From contig CANMFE010000004.1 of NCBI GenBank assembly GCA_947497085.1, positions 1 to 64,000 of the forward strand: a stretch of DNA of 64,000 bases, given 5' to 3'. How positions within the stretch are numbered: the stretch's first letter is position 1; each line of letters begins with the position of its first letter. The position numbers and the translations under genes are program-made. Positions 27,978 to 39,067 of this stretch are shown one piece after another. The notes beneath the pieces were generated by a model. That model made no database searches, had not been told where the DNA came from, and worked only from the letters and a program-made list of their open reading frames with translations. Source of the DNA: an uncultured Sphingomonadaceae bacterium (GTDB lineage Bacteria > Pseudomonadota > Alphaproteobacteria > Sphingomonadales > Sphingomonadaceae).

Positions 27978-30410
27978 ATGGGGGACGAGCGCAAGGTCAT
28001 GCCTGACCTTGTTGCCGAAGAACAGGACCGCAGGCGTACAGCCGCTATCCTGGTCCTCGCGGTATTGCTGTCAGCTACCATCATCTATTTTTCGGTGGGC
28101 AGCATAACGCTGACCGGCATTTTTGCAGGCGCGATGTTGGCTCTGGCCGCGCTTTTTTATACCTATAGACGTCAATACCCCCCTGCTGTTGCGGAAGATA
28201 TTGTGACGCCGGACTGGTCGGTCACATTCGCTGCGGCGGATCAGGCGGAGACAGCCATTGCCATTACCGATCGGGCTGGCCGCCTGACATGTGCCAATGG
28301 CTGCTTTTCCGGTTGGTTTGGTGCGCAGAGTGCGCCGCCGAACATGCCATTTGAAAAAGGGGATGTCGACCGGCTGGTCGAGGCGGGACGGTCCGCATGG
28401 CGCGACGGGCACAGTGAAACGGGTGATCTGCGCGTTGGTGATCAGTGTTATGATGCAGAAATTTTGCGGGTTGGGCGCGGGGAAGACTATTTGCTCTGGC
28501 GTTTCACCCCTTTCATGCAAACCGATATCGTATCTGAAGCCAATCGCATGCTTGCCGGAAAACCCGGCGAAGTGCTGGGCGCGTCTGCCATCATGTCGGC
28601 GGTTATTGGCCGGGAAGGCCATATACGTTCTGCCAACTCTGCTTTTATCGCGCGCGCAACGGGCGATGCCGGAACAGATATAGCAGGTCAGGATTTTGCC
28701 AGTTTCCTGCGATCGGATGAGCGCAACAATATCTTTTTCGCGCGTGAAGGCCGGAGCGGAACAGCGATAAGGCTATTGCATATTCCGCTTGCGGATCCCG
28801 ATATGGCTGAGGGTGGGGCAGGTCGCAAAAGCCCGGCGCTTATCGTCATGGTTGATCAGGATGCCAATTTGCAGGACCGGGCAACGGCGCTCTCCTATAT
28901 AGAAAATCTGCTTTCCATGTTGCCGTTTGGATTGGCGATGGCTGACCGTGATGGACGCTTCCTGTTCATCAATAAAAGCTTTGCAAGGGCGAGCGGTGTG
29001 GAAGACAAGCCGATGCCAGCCTATCCGAGTGATATTGTGGTACATGAGGACAAGGCGGCACTGTCTGATGCGGTGCACCGCTATGCCAGCGGATCTGCGT
29101 CCGGTGTTTCGGGTATGCGCGGGGATGTGACTGTTCGCCTGCAATCTGCTCCTGAAGAACCTGTGTCAATCAAACTGTCGGGAGTGCGGGGTTTGGGCGA
29201 AGCAGCCGTGCTGTTATCGCTCAAGGATTCCAGCGAGGAAACCAAGCTGAAGCGGCAAATCGCCCAGGCCACGAAAATGCAGGCTGTGGGGCAGTTGGCG
29301 GGCGGTGTGGCGCATGACTTCAACAATGTGCTGACTGCCATTATCGGGCATTGCGACCTTATGCTGATGCGTCACGCGCCGGGTGACAGCGATTATGATG
29401 ACATCCAGCAGATCAAGAATAATTCCAACCGCGCGGCTAGCCTGACACGGCAATTGCTCGCCTTCTCGCGGCAGCAGACATTGCGTCCGCAAGTACTGCA
29501 GCTGCCCGATATCGTGTCTGAAGTGTCGAACCTTCTCAAACGCCTATTGGGGGAGACGGTCAAGCTGGAAGTCATGCACGACCGCAATCTGGGGCTTGTG
29601 CGCGCTGACCCCGGCCAGTTGGAGCAGGTGATCGTCAACCTTGTCGTCAATGCCCGCGACGCCATGCCCGATGGCGGGACAGTCACCATTTCCACGCGCA
29701 AAGTGACGGCAGCTGATGTGCGCCGGATGCAGAGCGAGATCCTGCCGATCGGCGAATATTCGAGCCTGATCGTGGCGGATACCGGTAGCGGTATTGCGCC
29801 TGAACATATTGGCAAGATTTTCGAGCCGTTCTTTACCACCAAGGCTGTGGGCAAGGGTACTGGGTTGGGGCTTTCAACGGTCTATGGCATTATCAAACAG
29901 TCGGGCGGCTATATTTTCGCCGAATCGGACATAGGGCAGGGTACCAGCTTTGTCATTTACCTGCCCGTGCATGAAGCGCGCGAAGGCGAAGCATCGGGGC
30001 GAAAAAAAGAAAAACTGCGCATCAAGGAAAACTGGGGCAGCGGCACTTTGCTGCTCGTTGAGGACGAGGCCATGGTCCGCACGGTGGCGCAGCGTGCGCT
30101 TGAGCGGCAGGGATACACGGTGCTGACCGCCAATGATGGTGAAGAGGGGCTGGAAAGGCTGCAAGGTAATGCGGACATTGATCTGGTTATCAGCGATGTG
30201 GTGATGCCCAATATGGATGGCCCGAAAATGGCTGAACAGATACGCCAGATATATCCCGACCTGCCGATCCTTTTCATGTCCGGCTATGCCGAGGAGCAGC
30301 TGCGCAAATCGATTGATATTTCTAATATGCATTTCCTGCCCAAACCATTTTCAGTCACGCAAATCGCCGAGGCTGTACAGGAAGCGCTTACGTTGAGCGG
30401 AGCCGATTGA
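27978..30410 (+). CDS. cckA: Cell-cycle hybrid histidine kinase CckA
   Basis: CckA drives the CtrA phosphorelay that controls cell-cycle and polarity genes in alphaproteobacteria. Two N-terminal membrane helices are followed by PAS-like regions and the HisKA domain with [17 protein letters not shown] (phospho-acceptor His446). The ATPase domain has [11 protein letters not shown] and [14 protein letters not shown], and a receiver domain with phospho-acceptor Asp740 in VISDVVMPN ends the protein. The ATG at 27978 (810 residues) has TAGGA upstream; a GTG at 27954 would add eight residues. The stop overlaps the next gene's ATG (TGATG). The partner genes chpT and ctrA are not in the window. Confidence 0.95.
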   Translation: MGDERKVMPDLVAEEQDRRRTAAILVLAVLLSATIIYFSVGSITLTGIFAGAMLALAALFYTYRRQYPPAVAEDIVTPDWSVTFAAADQAETAIAITDRAGRLTCANGCFSGWFGAQSAPPNMPFEKGDVDRLVEAGRSAWRDGHSETGDLRVGDQCYDAEILRVGRGEDYLLWRFTPFMQTDIVSEANRMLAGKPGEVLGASAIMSAVIGREGHIRSANSAFIARATGDAGTDIAGQDFASFLRSDERNNIFFAREGRSGTAIRLLHIPLADPDMAEGGAGRKSPALIVMVDQDANLQDRATALSYIENLLSMLPFGLAMADRDGRFLFINKSFARASGVEDKPMPAYPSDIVVHEDKAALSDAVHRYASGSASGVSGMRGDVTVRLQSAPEEPVSIKLSGVRGLGEAAVLLSLKDSSEETKLKRQIAQATKMQAVGQLAGGVAHDFNNVLTAIIGHCDLMLMRHAPGDSDYDDIQQIKNNSNRAASLTRQLLAFSRQQTLRPQVLQLPDIVSEVSNLLKRLLGETVKLEVMHDRNLGLVRADPGQLEQVIVNLVVNARDAMPDGGTVTISTRKVTAADVRRMQSEILPIGEYSSLIVADTGSGIAPEHIGKIFEPFFTTKAVGKGTGLGLSTVYGIIKQSGGYIFAESDIGQGTSFVIYLPVHEAREGEASGRKKEKLRIKENWGSGTLLLVEDEAMVRTVAQRALERQGYTVLTANDGEEGLERLQGNADIDLVISDVVMPNMDGPKMAEQIRQIYPDLPILFMSGYAEEQLRKSIDISNMHFLPKPFSVTQIAEAVQEALTLSGAD

Positions 30411-30787
30411 TGGCCGGGGATATGATGCGGATATTGCCTATGCGAATATTGATTGTCGAGGACGAGCCAATGATCGCCATGCTGCTTGAGGATACTCTTG
30501 ACATGCTCGGTCATGAAGTGGCCGGGACAGCTGAAAGCGTTGAAGCCGCAATTGCCCTGATTGACGCAGATGCAATTGACGCCGCCATTGTTGATATCAA
30601 TCTAAACGGTGAAAAGGCATGGCCAGTTGCCGAAGCGCTGACATCGGCCTCCATTCCCTTTGCTATATCCAGCGGCGCTGCGGATTCGGAAATTCCGCAA
30701 CAATATGCGGGTGCCCCGCTACTCAAAAAACCATATATGATTGCTGATATTGAGGCTGTTCTGGAAGAGTTATCGGCTATGTCGTAG
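30410..30787 (+). CDS. Single-domain response regulator coupled to cckA
   Basis: This is a stand-alone receiver domain of about 125 residues with no output domain. The acidic pocket is in ILIVEDEP, the phospho-acceptor is Asp62 in AAIVDINL, and the conserved lysine lies in LLKKPY. The ATG at 30410 overlaps the cckA stop codon and has GGAG eight bases upstream; later ATGs at 30422 and 30440 are possible. Direct coupling to cckA suggests a CckA-linked phosphate sink or modulator, comparable in size to DivK/CpdR-like proteins, but its sequence does not identify it as either. Confidence 0.88.
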   Translation: MAGDMMRILPMRILIVEDEPMIAMLLEDTLDMLGHEVAGTAESVEAAIALIDADAIDAAIVDINLNGEKAWPVAEALTSASIPFAISSGAADSEIPQQYAGAPLLKKPYMIADIEAVLEELSAMS

Positions 30788-30839
30788 CGTATGAGACCCG
30801 GTTTTCCGCGGCGTGTGAGCGCAAATTCATATTTATTTT

Positions 30840-30854
30840 GTTCCGCTCTTGTTC
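30840..30854 (+). promoter_or_regulatory. LexA (SOS) box upstream of recA
   Basis: GTTCCGCTCTTGTTC is an exact match to the alphaproteobacterial LexA operator GTTC-N7-GTTC. It ends 84 bases before the recA start, within a region that also holds TATACA (30870-30875) as a possible -10. This predicts DNA-damage induction of recA. Confidence 0.85.
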
Positions 30855-30938
30855 TTTTGGAACAAAACATATACAAACTGTCATAATGATGGATTGCCAA
30901 ACGGTGGTTCTGGTGGCATTGAGTGAAGGAGCAGGCAT

Positions 30939-32018
30939 ATGGCCGGACAGTTAAAAGTCGTAAAATCAGACAATCAGGCAAAAGATATGGACAGACAAAA
31001 AGCACTTGATGCGGCACTCGCGCAGATTGATCGCGCCTTTGGTAAAGGCTCAGCGATGAAGCTGGGGTCGCGTAAAGCGATGAATGTTGAGGCGATTTCC
31101 ACCGGTTCGCTTGGCCTTGATATTGCGCTTGGCATTGGCGGTTTGCCCAAGGGCCGGATTATCGAGATTTACGGCCCTGAAAGTTCGGGCAAGACCACAC
31201 TGGCATTGCACGCCATTGCCGAGGCCCAGAAAACGGGCGGCACAGCGGCTTTTGTCGACGCCGAACATGCACTCGACCCGGCCTATGCAAAGAAACTGGG
31301 TGTGGATATTGACGAGTTGATTATTTCACAACCCGATACAGGTGAGCAGGCACTGGAAATTGCGGATACGCTGGTACGGTCCAATGCAGTTGATATTCTG
31401 GTAGTGGACTCGGTGGCTGCGCTGGTACCGCGGGCGGAAATTGAAGGCGAAATGGGCGACAGCCATGTTGGCCTGCAGGCCCGCCTGATGAGCCAGGCCC
31501 TGCGCAAGCTGACAGGGTCGATCAACCGGTCGAAATGCATGGTGATTTTCATCAACCAGATCCGCATGAAAATTGGCGTGATGTATGGTAGCCCCGAAAC
31601 CACCAGCGGCGGCAACGCGCTCAAATTCTATGCATCTGTCCGTCTCGATATTCGCCGCATCGGCCAGATCAAGGACCGGGACGACATTATCGGCAACTCC
31701 ACCCGCGTCAAAGTCGTGAAGAACAAGGTCGCCCCACCATTCAAACAGGTCGAATTCGATATCATGTATGGCCAGGGCATTTCCAAGGTCGGTGAAATTC
31801 TCGACCTGGGCGTCAAGGCGGGTGTGGTTGAAAAATCCGGTTCCTGGTTCTCCTTCGATTCGATCCGCATCGGGCAGGGGCGCGAAAATTCGAAACAGTT
31901 CCTGTTGGAAAATGATGAGGTGCGCGCAAAGATCGAAAACCTTATCCGCGGCAAGGAAGAGGAAGTGGCCGAAGAAATGATGACAGGCCCGACTGCTGAA
32001 GAGAGTGGTGAGGAATAA
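30939..32018 (+). CDS. recA: Recombinase RecA
   Basis: RecA promotes homologous strand exchange and LexA cleavage. Walker A GPESSGKT is at 79-86, and the sequence also has the characteristic [17 protein letters not shown] (L1/L2 loop region) and [14 protein letters not shown]. The 359-residue length and acidic C-terminal tail are normal. An alphaproteobacterial LexA box lies upstream. An A+T-rich spacer with no recognised terminator follows. Confidence 0.98.
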   Translation: MAGQLKVVKSDNQAKDMDRQKALDAALAQIDRAFGKGSAMKLGSRKAMNVEAISTGSLGLDIALGIGGLPKGRIIEIYGPESSGKTTLALHAIAEAQKTGGTAAFVDAEHALDPAYAKKLGVDIDELIISQPDTGEQALEIADTLVRSNAVDILVVDSVAALVPRAEIEGEMGDSHVGLQARLMSQALRKLTGSINRSKCMVIFINQIRMKIGVMYGSPETTSGGNALKFYASVRLDIRRIGQIKDRDDIIGNSTRVKVVKNKVAPPFKQVEFDIMYGQGISKVGEILDLGVKAGVVEKSGSWFSFDSIRIGQGRENSKQFLLENDEVRAKIENLIRGKEEEVAEEMMTGPTAEESGEE

Positions 32019-32243
32019 TATACATACCAATCACTACTCAAAAATATGAATAGCAGGGAATCCCCTGGAACTGACATTATCACTCTCAAGCTTCGTTAGA
32101 AGAATATGGAATTGAGTCATAATTTTACTGATACGACGCTTTTCTAATCCATATTTGTAAAATGGCGTGGTCGTGTATGTGTGGTCTTTACATCCAGTCC
32201 ATTCATGCTTAACGCTTAATTTCTAACATAATTAGGGGGTTTT
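32019..32243. other. A+T-rich intergenic spacer after recA
   Basis: About 225 bases that are clearly richer in A and T than the flanks. It contains short dyads such as CAGGG-AAT-CCCTG-like sequence near 32055 and no convincing ORF or terminator. It may contain the promoter of the following lipoprotein gene. Confidence 0.5.
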
Positions 32244-32762
32244 ATGTACAAATTTGCAGCTGCACTCAGCATTTCAGTATTGTCACTTGGCCTTGGTGGT
32301 TGTGCCACGGTTCTAAATGGCACGAGCCAGGATCTTGCATTTCAGTCTGATCCGGAAGGGGCGGCTATTGAGCTGATTTCTGGTGGAACATGTGTGACGC
32401 CGTGTGAATTTAGTATGAAACGTGGTGACGATTCTCGCGTCACTTTCACAAAAGACGGCTATAAAACCGAATCTGTTTATATACAGAGTCGTTTGGCGGG
32501 TTCCACATTCGGGAATATTATTGCAGGTGGCGGAATTGGCGCTGTTGTTGATGGTTCAAATGGCGCATCAAACCGTCTGTATCCTAAACCTGTCTATATT
32601 CGGATGGTACCTGTTGGCTCGGATGAAGAGGCTGTGCTTTTGGATAAGGATGGCGAGGTGATCAGCACTGTTGCAGAGCATAACGCAAAGGTTGCCGAAG
32701 ATGTCGAGAAAGGCCTTGAGAAGCAGGGATATTTCCCGCGCGGAGAAGCCAGCTCAAACTAA
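32244..32762 (+). CDS. PEGA-like lipoprotein
   Basis: A 172-residue exported protein. The signal peptide ends in a lipobox LGGC with the lipidated cysteine at 20. The mature part begins with ATVLNGTSQDLAFQSDPEGAAIEL, resembling PEGA-type small beta domains, includes a cysteine pair in GTCVTPCEF, and has a glycine-rich hydrophobic stretch (FGNIIAGGGIGAVVDG) that might insert in or lie against a membrane. Function is unknown. The gene has lower G+C than its neighbours and is flanked by an A+T-rich spacer and a strong terminator, suggesting an independently acquired unit. Confidence 0.85.
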   Translation: MYKFAAALSISVLSLGLGGCATVLNGTSQDLAFQSDPEGAAIELISGGTCVTPCEFSMKRGDDSRVTFTKDGYKTESVYIQSRLAGSTFGNIIAGGGIGAVVDGSNGASNRLYPKPVYIRMVPVGSDEEAVLLDKDGEVISTVAEHNAKVAEDVEKGLEKQGYFPRGEASSN

Positions 32763-32792
32763 TATATCATTCGAAATACAGTAATTTGAATA

Positions 32793-32825
32793 GACCCGCC
32801 TTCAACGGAAGGTGGGTCTTTTTAT
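32793..32825 (+). terminator. Rho-independent terminator after the lipoprotein gene
   Basis: An 11-base stem (GACCCGCCTTC with GAAGGTGGGTC, one G-T pair) with a short loop is followed directly by five T residues. It lies 31 bases after the stop codon. Confidence 0.9.
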
Positions 32826-32963
32826 TCAGGTACATCATTTTTATTCAGGCACATCTATAGCCTGCCATGGTTCAAGGATTTCATGCCGTACCTCTATGGG
32901 TAAAAACGCTATGTTCGCATCTTCCACTTGTAAGCTATTTGCCACTCGCCTAAGCCATTTTGC

Positions 32964-35612
32964 ATGACTTCGACCAATGATATCCGGCGTTCTTTCCTCG
33001 ATTTTTTCGCATCGAAAGATCATGCTGTAATTCCGTCCGCACCGCTGGTGCCGCATAATGACCCGACACTTATGTTCGTCAATGCGGGCATGGTGCCGTT
33101 CAAGAATGTGTTTACAGGCCTTGAGACGCTGGAAAGCAGCCGGGCGACATCATCGCAAAAATGTGTGCGCGCGGGCGGCAAGCATAATGATCTCGACAAT
33201 GTCGGCTATACCGCACGCCACCATACTTTCTTTGAAATGCTCGGCAATTTTTCATTTGGCGATTATTTCAAGGAAGAGGCAATCCTGAACGCATGGACGC
33301 TGCTGACCAATGAATGGGGACTGCCAGCAGAAAAACTGACCGCGACAGTTTATCACACAGACAACGAAGCCTTTGATCTTTGGAAAAAAATAGCCGGATT
33401 GCCGGATGAGCGCATCATCCGTATCGCCACCAATGACAATTTCTGGTCAATGGGCGATACGGGTCCCTGCGGTCCGTGCAGTGAAGTTTTCTATGATCAT
33501 GGCGACCATATTCCCGGCGGGCCTCCTGGCAGCGCAGATGAAGATGGCGACCGGTTCATTGAGATATGGAACCTGGTGTTCATGCAATATGACCAGTCCG
33601 CAGACGGCGAGCGTGGTGATCTGCCAAGCCCGAGCATTGATACGGGCATGGGGCTGGAGCGTATCGCCGCGGTTATGCAGGGCGTGCATGACAATTATGA
33701 CATTGATACATTCAAGGCGCTGATTGCGGCATCGGGCCAGCTGACAGGTACCGCTACCGATGGCGCAAATCAGGCCAGCCACCGCGTTATTGCCGATCAC
33801 CTGCGCGCGTGCAGTTTCCTGATTGCTGATGGCGTTCTGCCGGCCAATGAAGGCCGCGGATATGTGCTGCGCCGTATCATGCGCCGCGCGATGCGGCATG
33901 CGCACCTGCTGGGTGCAGATGAACCGCTGATGCACCGCCTGGTGGGATCGCTGGTTGCTGAAATGGGACAGGCCTTTGGTGAGCTTGGCCGTGCACAGCC
34001 TCTGATTGAAGAGACGATGCTCCGGGAGGAAACCAAATTCCGCCAAACGCTCGATAAAGGGCTTAAACTGCTGGATGATGCCACCGGTGACATGGCAGAG
34101 GGTGACACATTGCCCGGTGAAACCGCGTTCAAACTCTATGATACATATGGCTTTCCCTATGACCTGACCGAAGACGCCTTGCGCAATCGGGGGTTGTCGG
34201 TGGACCGGGCTGGTTTTGATACCGCCATGGAGGCGCAGAAGGCCGCGGCCCGTGCGGCATGGAAAGGCTCTGGCGCTGCTGCATCCGATGATATCTGGTT
34301 TGATGTCGCCGAGCGTGAAGGCGCTACCGAATTTACGGGATATAGTTCGACGACAGGCGAGGGCCGTGTGGTGGCTCTGGTAAAAGATGGCGCGCTGGTG
34401 GACAGTGTCTCCAAAGGTGATGAAGCCATTATTGTCACCAACCAGACGCCCTTTTACGGGGAATCTGGCGGACAGATGGGCGATAGTGGTACGATGTCGA
34501 ACGCGGACGGCCTTGCTGTGGCCGTTGCGGACACATCAAAACCGCTGGGTCGTATCCATGCGCACCATGGCACGGTGGATGCAGGGGAAATTTCCGTTGG
34601 TGACACGGTGCATCTTGAGGTTGATGCCGCCCGGCGCGATGCGCTGCGTGCGAACCACAGTGCGACGCACTTGCTGCATGCGGCTTTGCGAGGGCATCTG
34701 GGCGGGCATGTGACGCAGAAGGGCAGCCTGGTTGCGCCCGACCGGCTTCGGTTTGATTTTTCGCATCCGGTGGCACTGACCCGCGATGAAATTGATGCGA
34801 TCGAAGCCGAGGTAAATGCCGAAATTCGCGCGAATGAAGTGGTGACAACACGGCTTATGTCGCCTGATGATGCAGTTGAAGCGGGCGCACTGGCGCTGTT
34901 TGGCGAAAAATATGGTGATGAAGTGCGTGTCCTGTCGATGGGCAGCGGCGTTGACAAACCCTATTCGGTCGAGCTGTGCGGCGGTACGCATGTAGGGGCA
35001 CTGGGCGATATCGGTATTTTTCGCATCATATCTGAATCCGCTGTTTCGAGCGGTGTACGCCGGATCGAAGCGCTGACAGGCGAGGGCGCACGGCAATGGC
35101 TGGTGGGCCGTGATGATACGGTGAAATCGCTGGCGGCGCTTGTGAAAGCTGCACCAGAGGAGCTGTCCTCAAGGGTATCCACCTTGCTCGACGAGCGTAA
35201 AAAGCTCGAACGTGAACTGGCAGAAGCGAAAAAGGCGCTCGCCATGGGCGGCTCTGCTGGTCCCTCAGACGGCAATGAAGCGGAAACTATTGGCGATGTG
35301 AAATTCCAGGGGCAGGTTGTGAATGGCCTGAACCCCAAGGAACTGCGCGGGCTGATTGACGAGGCTAAGGCGAAGCTCGGTAGCGGCATTGCCGCACTCG
35401 CAGCGGTGAATGATGGCCGCGCCACATTCGCGGTGGGTGTCACCGGTGACCTGACAGACCGTTATAATGCGGTGGATCTTGTCCGTGCCGGCGTTGAGGC
35501 ATTAGGCGGCAAAAGCGGTGGCGGACGCGCTGATATGGCGCAGGGCGGCGGGCCTGACGGCGATAAAGCCGATGCAGCCATGGAAGCGGTGAAGGCACAG
35601 CTACAGAACTGA
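32964..35612 (+). CDS. alaS: Alanine--tRNA ligase
   Basis: A full-length, 882-residue AlaRS. The class II catalytic core opens with [13 protein letters not shown] and contains [13 protein letters not shown] and TGPCGPCSE. The editing domain has the zinc-binding [11 protein letters not shown] and the later CGGTHV. The C-terminal C-Ala domain ends with the usual [12 protein letters not shown] region. It is monocistronic, between the lipoprotein gene and a convergent antiporter gene. Confidence 0.97.
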   Translation: MTSTNDIRRSFLDFFASKDHAVIPSAPLVPHNDPTLMFVNAGMVPFKNVFTGLETLESSRATSSQKCVRAGGKHNDLDNVGYTARHHTFFEMLGNFSFGDYFKEEAILNAWTLLTNEWGLPAEKLTATVYHTDNEAFDLWKKIAGLPDERIIRIATNDNFWSMGDTGPCGPCSEVFYDHGDHIPGGPPGSADEDGDRFIEIWNLVFMQYDQSADGERGDLPSPSIDTGMGLERIAAVMQGVHDNYDIDTFKALIAASGQLTGTATDGANQASHRVIADHLRACSFLIADGVLPANEGRGYVLRRIMRRAMRHAHLLGADEPLMHRLVGSLVAEMGQAFGELGRAQPLIEETMLREETKFRQTLDKGLKLLDDATGDMAEGDTLPGETAFKLYDTYGFPYDLTEDALRNRGLSVDRAGFDTAMEAQKAAARAAWKGSGAAASDDIWFDVAEREGATEFTGYSSTTGEGRVVALVKDGALVDSVSKGDEAIIVTNQTPFYGESGGQMGDSGTMSNADGLAVAVADTSKPLGRIHAHHGTVDAGEISVGDTVHLEVDAARRDALRANHSATHLLHAALRGHLGGHVTQKGSLVAPDRLRFDFSHPVALTRDEIDAIEAEVNAEIRANEVVTTRLMSPDDAVEAGALALFGEKYGDEVRVLSMGSGVDKPYSVELCGGTHVGALGDIGIFRIISESAVSSGVRRIEALTGEGARQWLVGRDDTVKSLAALVKAAPEELSSRVSTLLDERKKLERELAEAKKALAMGGSAGPSDGNEAETIGDVKFQGQVVNGLNPKELRGLIDEAKAKLGSGIAALAAVNDGRATFAVGVTGDLTDRYNAVDLVRAGVEALGGKSGGGRADMAQGGGPDGDKADAAMEAVKAQLQN

Positions 35613-35658
35613 GTTATCAGGCAAGGTTATAGGGCAGAGCCGATTTGCAGCTGCCTGT

Positions 35659-37446
35659 TCAGCCACCTTCCGGGGCAGGGTCTGACTCGTGATGCGATTT
35701 CAGTGACGGCTTCTCGCTCAAGCCGCCTTCTTCCATGATCTTGCGGCGGAATTCGTCGCGTTTCTCGTGTACCGAAGCGATGACTGGCCCCATGGCAATG
35801 CCCAGGTCGACCAGCAATGCTTCGGAAAGCTGCAATGAGCTTTCCAGTGTTTCAGGCACGGCAACACTAACCCCCATGCGATATAGCTCTGCGGCATGAT
35901 CGCTGTCACGCGCACGTGATATTATCGGCAGGTCAGGCACCCAGCCGCGCACGCGTTTGACAATCTGTGCCGCCAGGACAGGCTCGTCCATGGTGATAAC
36001 CAGCGCCCGGGCATGGCCCAGTTTCAGGCGATCGACCATGCCGGGCCGTGAGATATCACCATAGGCGGCATTATAGCCATTTCGCCGGGCCTGGGCGATC
36101 GTGTCGATATCCGAATCGATTGCTATATAGGATTGTCCATGCTCTTTGAGCATGTCGGCAACCAATATGCCGACCCGGCCAAAGCCAAAAATAACAGTGC
36201 GGTGTGCATCCTCCACATCATCAATCCCGGCGGTTTGTTCGTTGCTTTTCATGTCGAGCCAGCGCGCCACATCATGTCCAACCCGCGCCAGCAGTGGTGT
36301 GATGGTAAGGCCGATAGCGGTGACAATCTGCCAGAACTGGGCTGTGCTGGCACCGATAAGGCCGGCAGCAGAAGCGCTGGCCAGTACGATCAGCGTCGTT
36401 TCCGATGGGCTGGACATAAGTAGGCCCGCCTCAGCCGATGTACCCTTGCCGGCGCCAGAGAAACGCAGCAACAGGCCGGTCACCAATGTCTTGACGACAA
36501 CGACACCGACGACCGCGAGTGTAAGCGATACCCAGTTCTGGGCAATGACTTTAAGGTCAACGCTCATGCCCACTGTGATAAGGAAAATGCCCAGCGCAAG
36601 ACCTTTGAACGGCTCGATTATGCTTTCGACTTCGCCGTGATAATCGGTTTCCGCAATAATCAGCCCCGCCAGCAGTGCCCCGACAATGGGAGAGAGGCCA
36701 ACGGCTGCGGTTGCCAATGCTGATGCGATCACGACAAGCAGGCTGGCAGACAGGAAAAGCTCGGGGCTTTTCGTGCGTGCCGCTTGCGCAAACAGGCGCG
36801 GCAGCAGGAAGCGCCCCAGCACCAGCATCACGATGATGACCAACGCGCCTTCCCACAATGTGGTGGCGAGTCCTTCCAGCCCTTCGCTTTCCGCATAGGG
36901 CGCGAGCGCACCAAGGATGAAGATGATTGGTACGATGGCCATATCCTCGAACAGCAGCATGGCGAGCGCGGCACGGCCGACGGGGGAAGATGTTCCTGCC
37001 ATGGGGAGCACCAGTGCAGTTGAGGAAAGCGCGAGTGCGAGGCCCAGGCCCATCGCGCCTGCCCAGGGCTGTCCCATCAGGTAGAGCGCGGTGCCGATGA
37101 TAAAGCCGGCTATCAGCAGCTCTGCCGCTCCGATCCCGAACACCAGTTTGCGCATCATCCACAGGCGCTTAAAAGAAAGCTCCAACCCTATGGAAAATAG
37201 AAGTAATATGATCCCGAAATCCGCAAATGGCCTAATCGCTTCCGCGTCGGATATAGTGACATATTGTAGCCAGGGTACACGGTCGACCAGCGAACCCAGC
37301 CCGGCCGGACCGACCAAAATGCCGACCAGGATGAAACCGATAATAGGCGTAACGCGGAACCTGTTAAAGGCAGGTATGACGATGCCTGCCGCGCCCAGGA
37401 TAACGAGAGCGTCCGATACGGATTTATATTCAATTTCCCCTGCCAT
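35659..37446 (-). CDS. KefB/KefC-like monovalent cation:proton antiporter (CPA2)
   Basis: The N-terminal ~385 residues are a hydrophobic Na+/H+ exchanger domain with about 12 helices (PIIGFILVGILVGP, FGIILLLFSIGLELS, SSTALVLPM). The C-terminal part is a cytoplasmic TrkA-N/RCK domain starting at HRTVIFGFGRVG, a nucleotide-binding glycine motif. This matches the glutathione-gated potassium efflux family, though ligand and ion are not shown. The start at 37446 (595 residues) is chosen because the family sequence begins there; an ATG at 37485 would add 13 unusual residues. A KefF/KefG-type ancillary gene is not adjacent. Confidence 0.9.
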   Translation of the reverse strand: MAGEIEYKSVSDALVILGAAGIVIPAFNRFRVTPIIGFILVGILVGPAGLGSLVDRVPWLQYVTISDAEAIRPFADFGIILLLFSIGLELSFKRLWMMRKLVFGIGAAELLIAGFIIGTALYLMGQPWAGAMGLGLALALSSTALVLPMAGTSSPVGRAALAMLLFEDMAIVPIIFILGALAPYAESEGLEGLATTLWEGALVIIVMLVLGRFLLPRLFAQAARTKSPELFLSASLLVVIASALATAAVGLSPIVGALLAGLIIAETDYHGEVESIIEPFKGLALGIFLITVGMSVDLKVIAQNWVSLTLAVVGVVVVKTLVTGLLLRFSGAGKGTSAEAGLLMSSPSETTLIVLASASAAGLIGASTAQFWQIVTAIGLTITPLLARVGHDVARWLDMKSNEQTAGIDDVEDAHRTVIFGFGRVGILVADMLKEHGQSYIAIDSDIDTIAQARRNGYNAAYGDISRPGMVDRLKLGHARALVITMDEPVLAAQIVKRVRGWVPDLPIISRARDSDHAAELYRMGVSVAVPETLESSLQLSEALLVDLGIAMGPVIASVHEKRDEFRRKIMEEGGLSEKPSLKSHHESDPAPEGG

Positions 37447-37533
37447 GACGTGCTTATAGCCGAAAGCGCAAGCGCAAGTCAGCATATATTGTGCGGCTGC
37501 GAAGGAAAAATTGCGACGATGTCATATCGACAT

Positions 37534-37569
37534 AAAAAATCCCGCCAGTTTGTCACTGACAGGATTTTT
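37534..37569 (-). terminator. Terminator after icd
   Basis: Read on the minus strand, AAAATCCTGTCAG pairs with CTGGCGGGATTTT around a short loop, and the stem ends in a T-run. It lies about 27 bases after the icd stop. Confidence 0.8.
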
Positions 37570-37595
37570 GAAGATTTGCTTTTGATAGGGGAGGC

Positions 37596-38816
37596 TTACT
37601 GCCAGCTGCCCATTTCTTTTTCCAGATTAACCCGGATCGCTTCAAAGAATTGCTCCGTTGTCATCCAATTCTGGTCCGGACCGATCAGAATCGCCAAGTC
37701 CTTGGTCATATCGCCGTTTTCCACGGTCTGGATACAGACGCGTTCCAGCGTTTCGGCAAAGCGCACCACTTCGGGTGTTTCGTCAAATTTGCCACGATAC
37801 ATCAAGCCGCGTGTCCATGCAAAGATGGAGGCAATCGGGTTGGTGGATGTCGCCTTGCCCTGCTGGTGCATCCGGTAGTGACGCGTCACGGTGCCGTGCG
37901 CAGCCTCTGCCTCGACAGCCTTGCCATCGGGGCGCATCAGGACGGAGGTCATCAGACCCAGTGAACCGAAGCCCTGTGCAACCGTGTCGGACTGCACATC
38001 ACCATCATAGTTTTTGCAGGCCCAGACAAACTTGCCGCTCCATTTCATGGCGCTGGCGACCATGTCATCAATCAGGCGATGCTGATATTCGATGCCATGT
38101 TTGTCAAATTGTGCCTTGAATTCACTCTCAAAAACTTCTTCGAACAGATCTTTGAAACGGCCATCATAGGCTTTCATGATCGTGTTCTTGGTGGACAGAT
38201 ATACCGGCCATTTGCGGTCCAGGCCATAGTTGAATGAAGCCCGCGCAAAATCGCGGATCGAGTCATCCAGGTTGTACATAGCCATAGCAACGCCGGGGGA
38301 CGGGAACTGGAATACTTCCTCGTCAATATTGGTGCCATCATCGCCTTCATAAACGAGGCGTAGTTTGCCAGGACCTGGAACCAGAAAATCGGTGGCACGG
38401 TACTGGTCACCAAAGGCATGGCGGCCAATCACGATCGGATTGGTCCAGCCCGGAACCAGCCGCGGCACGTTATCAATGACGATCGGTTCGCGGAATACAA
38501 CACCGCCTAAAATATTGCGGATCGTGCCGTTGGGCGATTTCCACATTTTCTTCAGGTCAAATTCTTCTACGCGCGCTTCATCCGGTGTGATGGTCGCGCA
38601 TTTGACGCCCACACCATGTTCGCGGATCGCGTTGGCGCTGTCGACTGTGATCTTGTCATTGGTCTCGTCGCGCTTCTGGATCGACAGGTCATAATATTTC
38701 AGGTCAATATCCAGATATGGCAGGATCAGCCGTTCACGAATCCATTCCCATATGATGCGTGTCATTTCATCGCCGTCGAGTTCGACGACCGGATTTTTTA
38801 CCTTGATCTTTGCCAT
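37596..38816 (-). CDS. icd: NADP-dependent isocitrate dehydrogenase
   Basis: This enzyme converts isocitrate to 2-oxoglutarate in the TCA cycle. From the ATG at 38816 it is 406 residues and begins [20 protein letters not shown], the hallmark of the dimeric eukaryotic-like type common in alphaproteobacteria, with KSPNGTIRN in the substrate site and the NADP-site segment [10 protein letters not shown]. An in-frame start 198 bases upstream adds non-family sequence and is rejected. It feeds the 2-oxoglutarate dehydrogenase genes encoded at 56-61 kb and gdhA at 41.5 kb. Confidence 0.96.
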   Translation of the reverse strand: MAKIKVKNPVVELDGDEMTRIIWEWIRERLILPYLDIDLKYYDLSIQKRDETNDKITVDSANAIREHGVGVKCATITPDEARVEEFDLKKMWKSPNGTIRNILGGVVFREPIVIDNVPRLVPGWTNPIVIGRHAFGDQYRATDFLVPGPGKLRLVYEGDDGTNIDEEVFQFPSPGVAMAMYNLDDSIRDFARASFNYGLDRKWPVYLSTKNTIMKAYDGRFKDLFEEVFESEFKAQFDKHGIEYQHRLIDDMVASAMKWSGKFVWACKNYDGDVQSDTVAQGFGSLGLMTSVLMRPDGKAVEAEAAHGTVTRHYRMHQQGKATSTNPIASIFAWTRGLMYRGKFDETPEVVRFAETLERVCIQTVENGDMTKDLAILIGPDQNWMTTEQFFEAIRVNLEKEMGSWQ

Positions 38817-39033
38817 AGAGTGCCCTGTCTTTCCGTTCGGGGAGGAATCGTGCCTTTCGGCGTGTCTGCACGTTCTCTTAGCAAAGATAGCCATAGTTTC
38901 AACAGGCCAATGCCCGAATTGGCGTTCGAGGTGATGCAGGAGTTGATAATTGCCGAGATATTGAGAGGGCAGGCTTTTCGTTAAAAGGCAGAAATCTTTC
39001 CACCGGAAACGCATTCATTGGCCACATGAATAT

Positions 39034-39050
39034 TGTAACATTGCGTTACA
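39034..39050. promoter_or_regulatory. Operator-like dyad upstream of psd
   Basis: TGTAACATTGCGTTACA is a perfect 6+6 base dyad with a five-base spacer, 17 bases before the psd ATG and inside the icd/psd divergent region. Its size and position fit a dimeric repressor site (TetR or MarR-like). No cognate regulator is adjacent. Confidence 0.45.
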
Positions 39051-39067
39051 CTCCCTAGTAGAGAGGC

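Noticed and set aside
32841..33056. 71-residue minus-strand frame overlapping the alaS start.
   Set aside because: Mostly antisense to alaS; only the portion before 32964 could be a remnant, which is reported as a low-interest finding.
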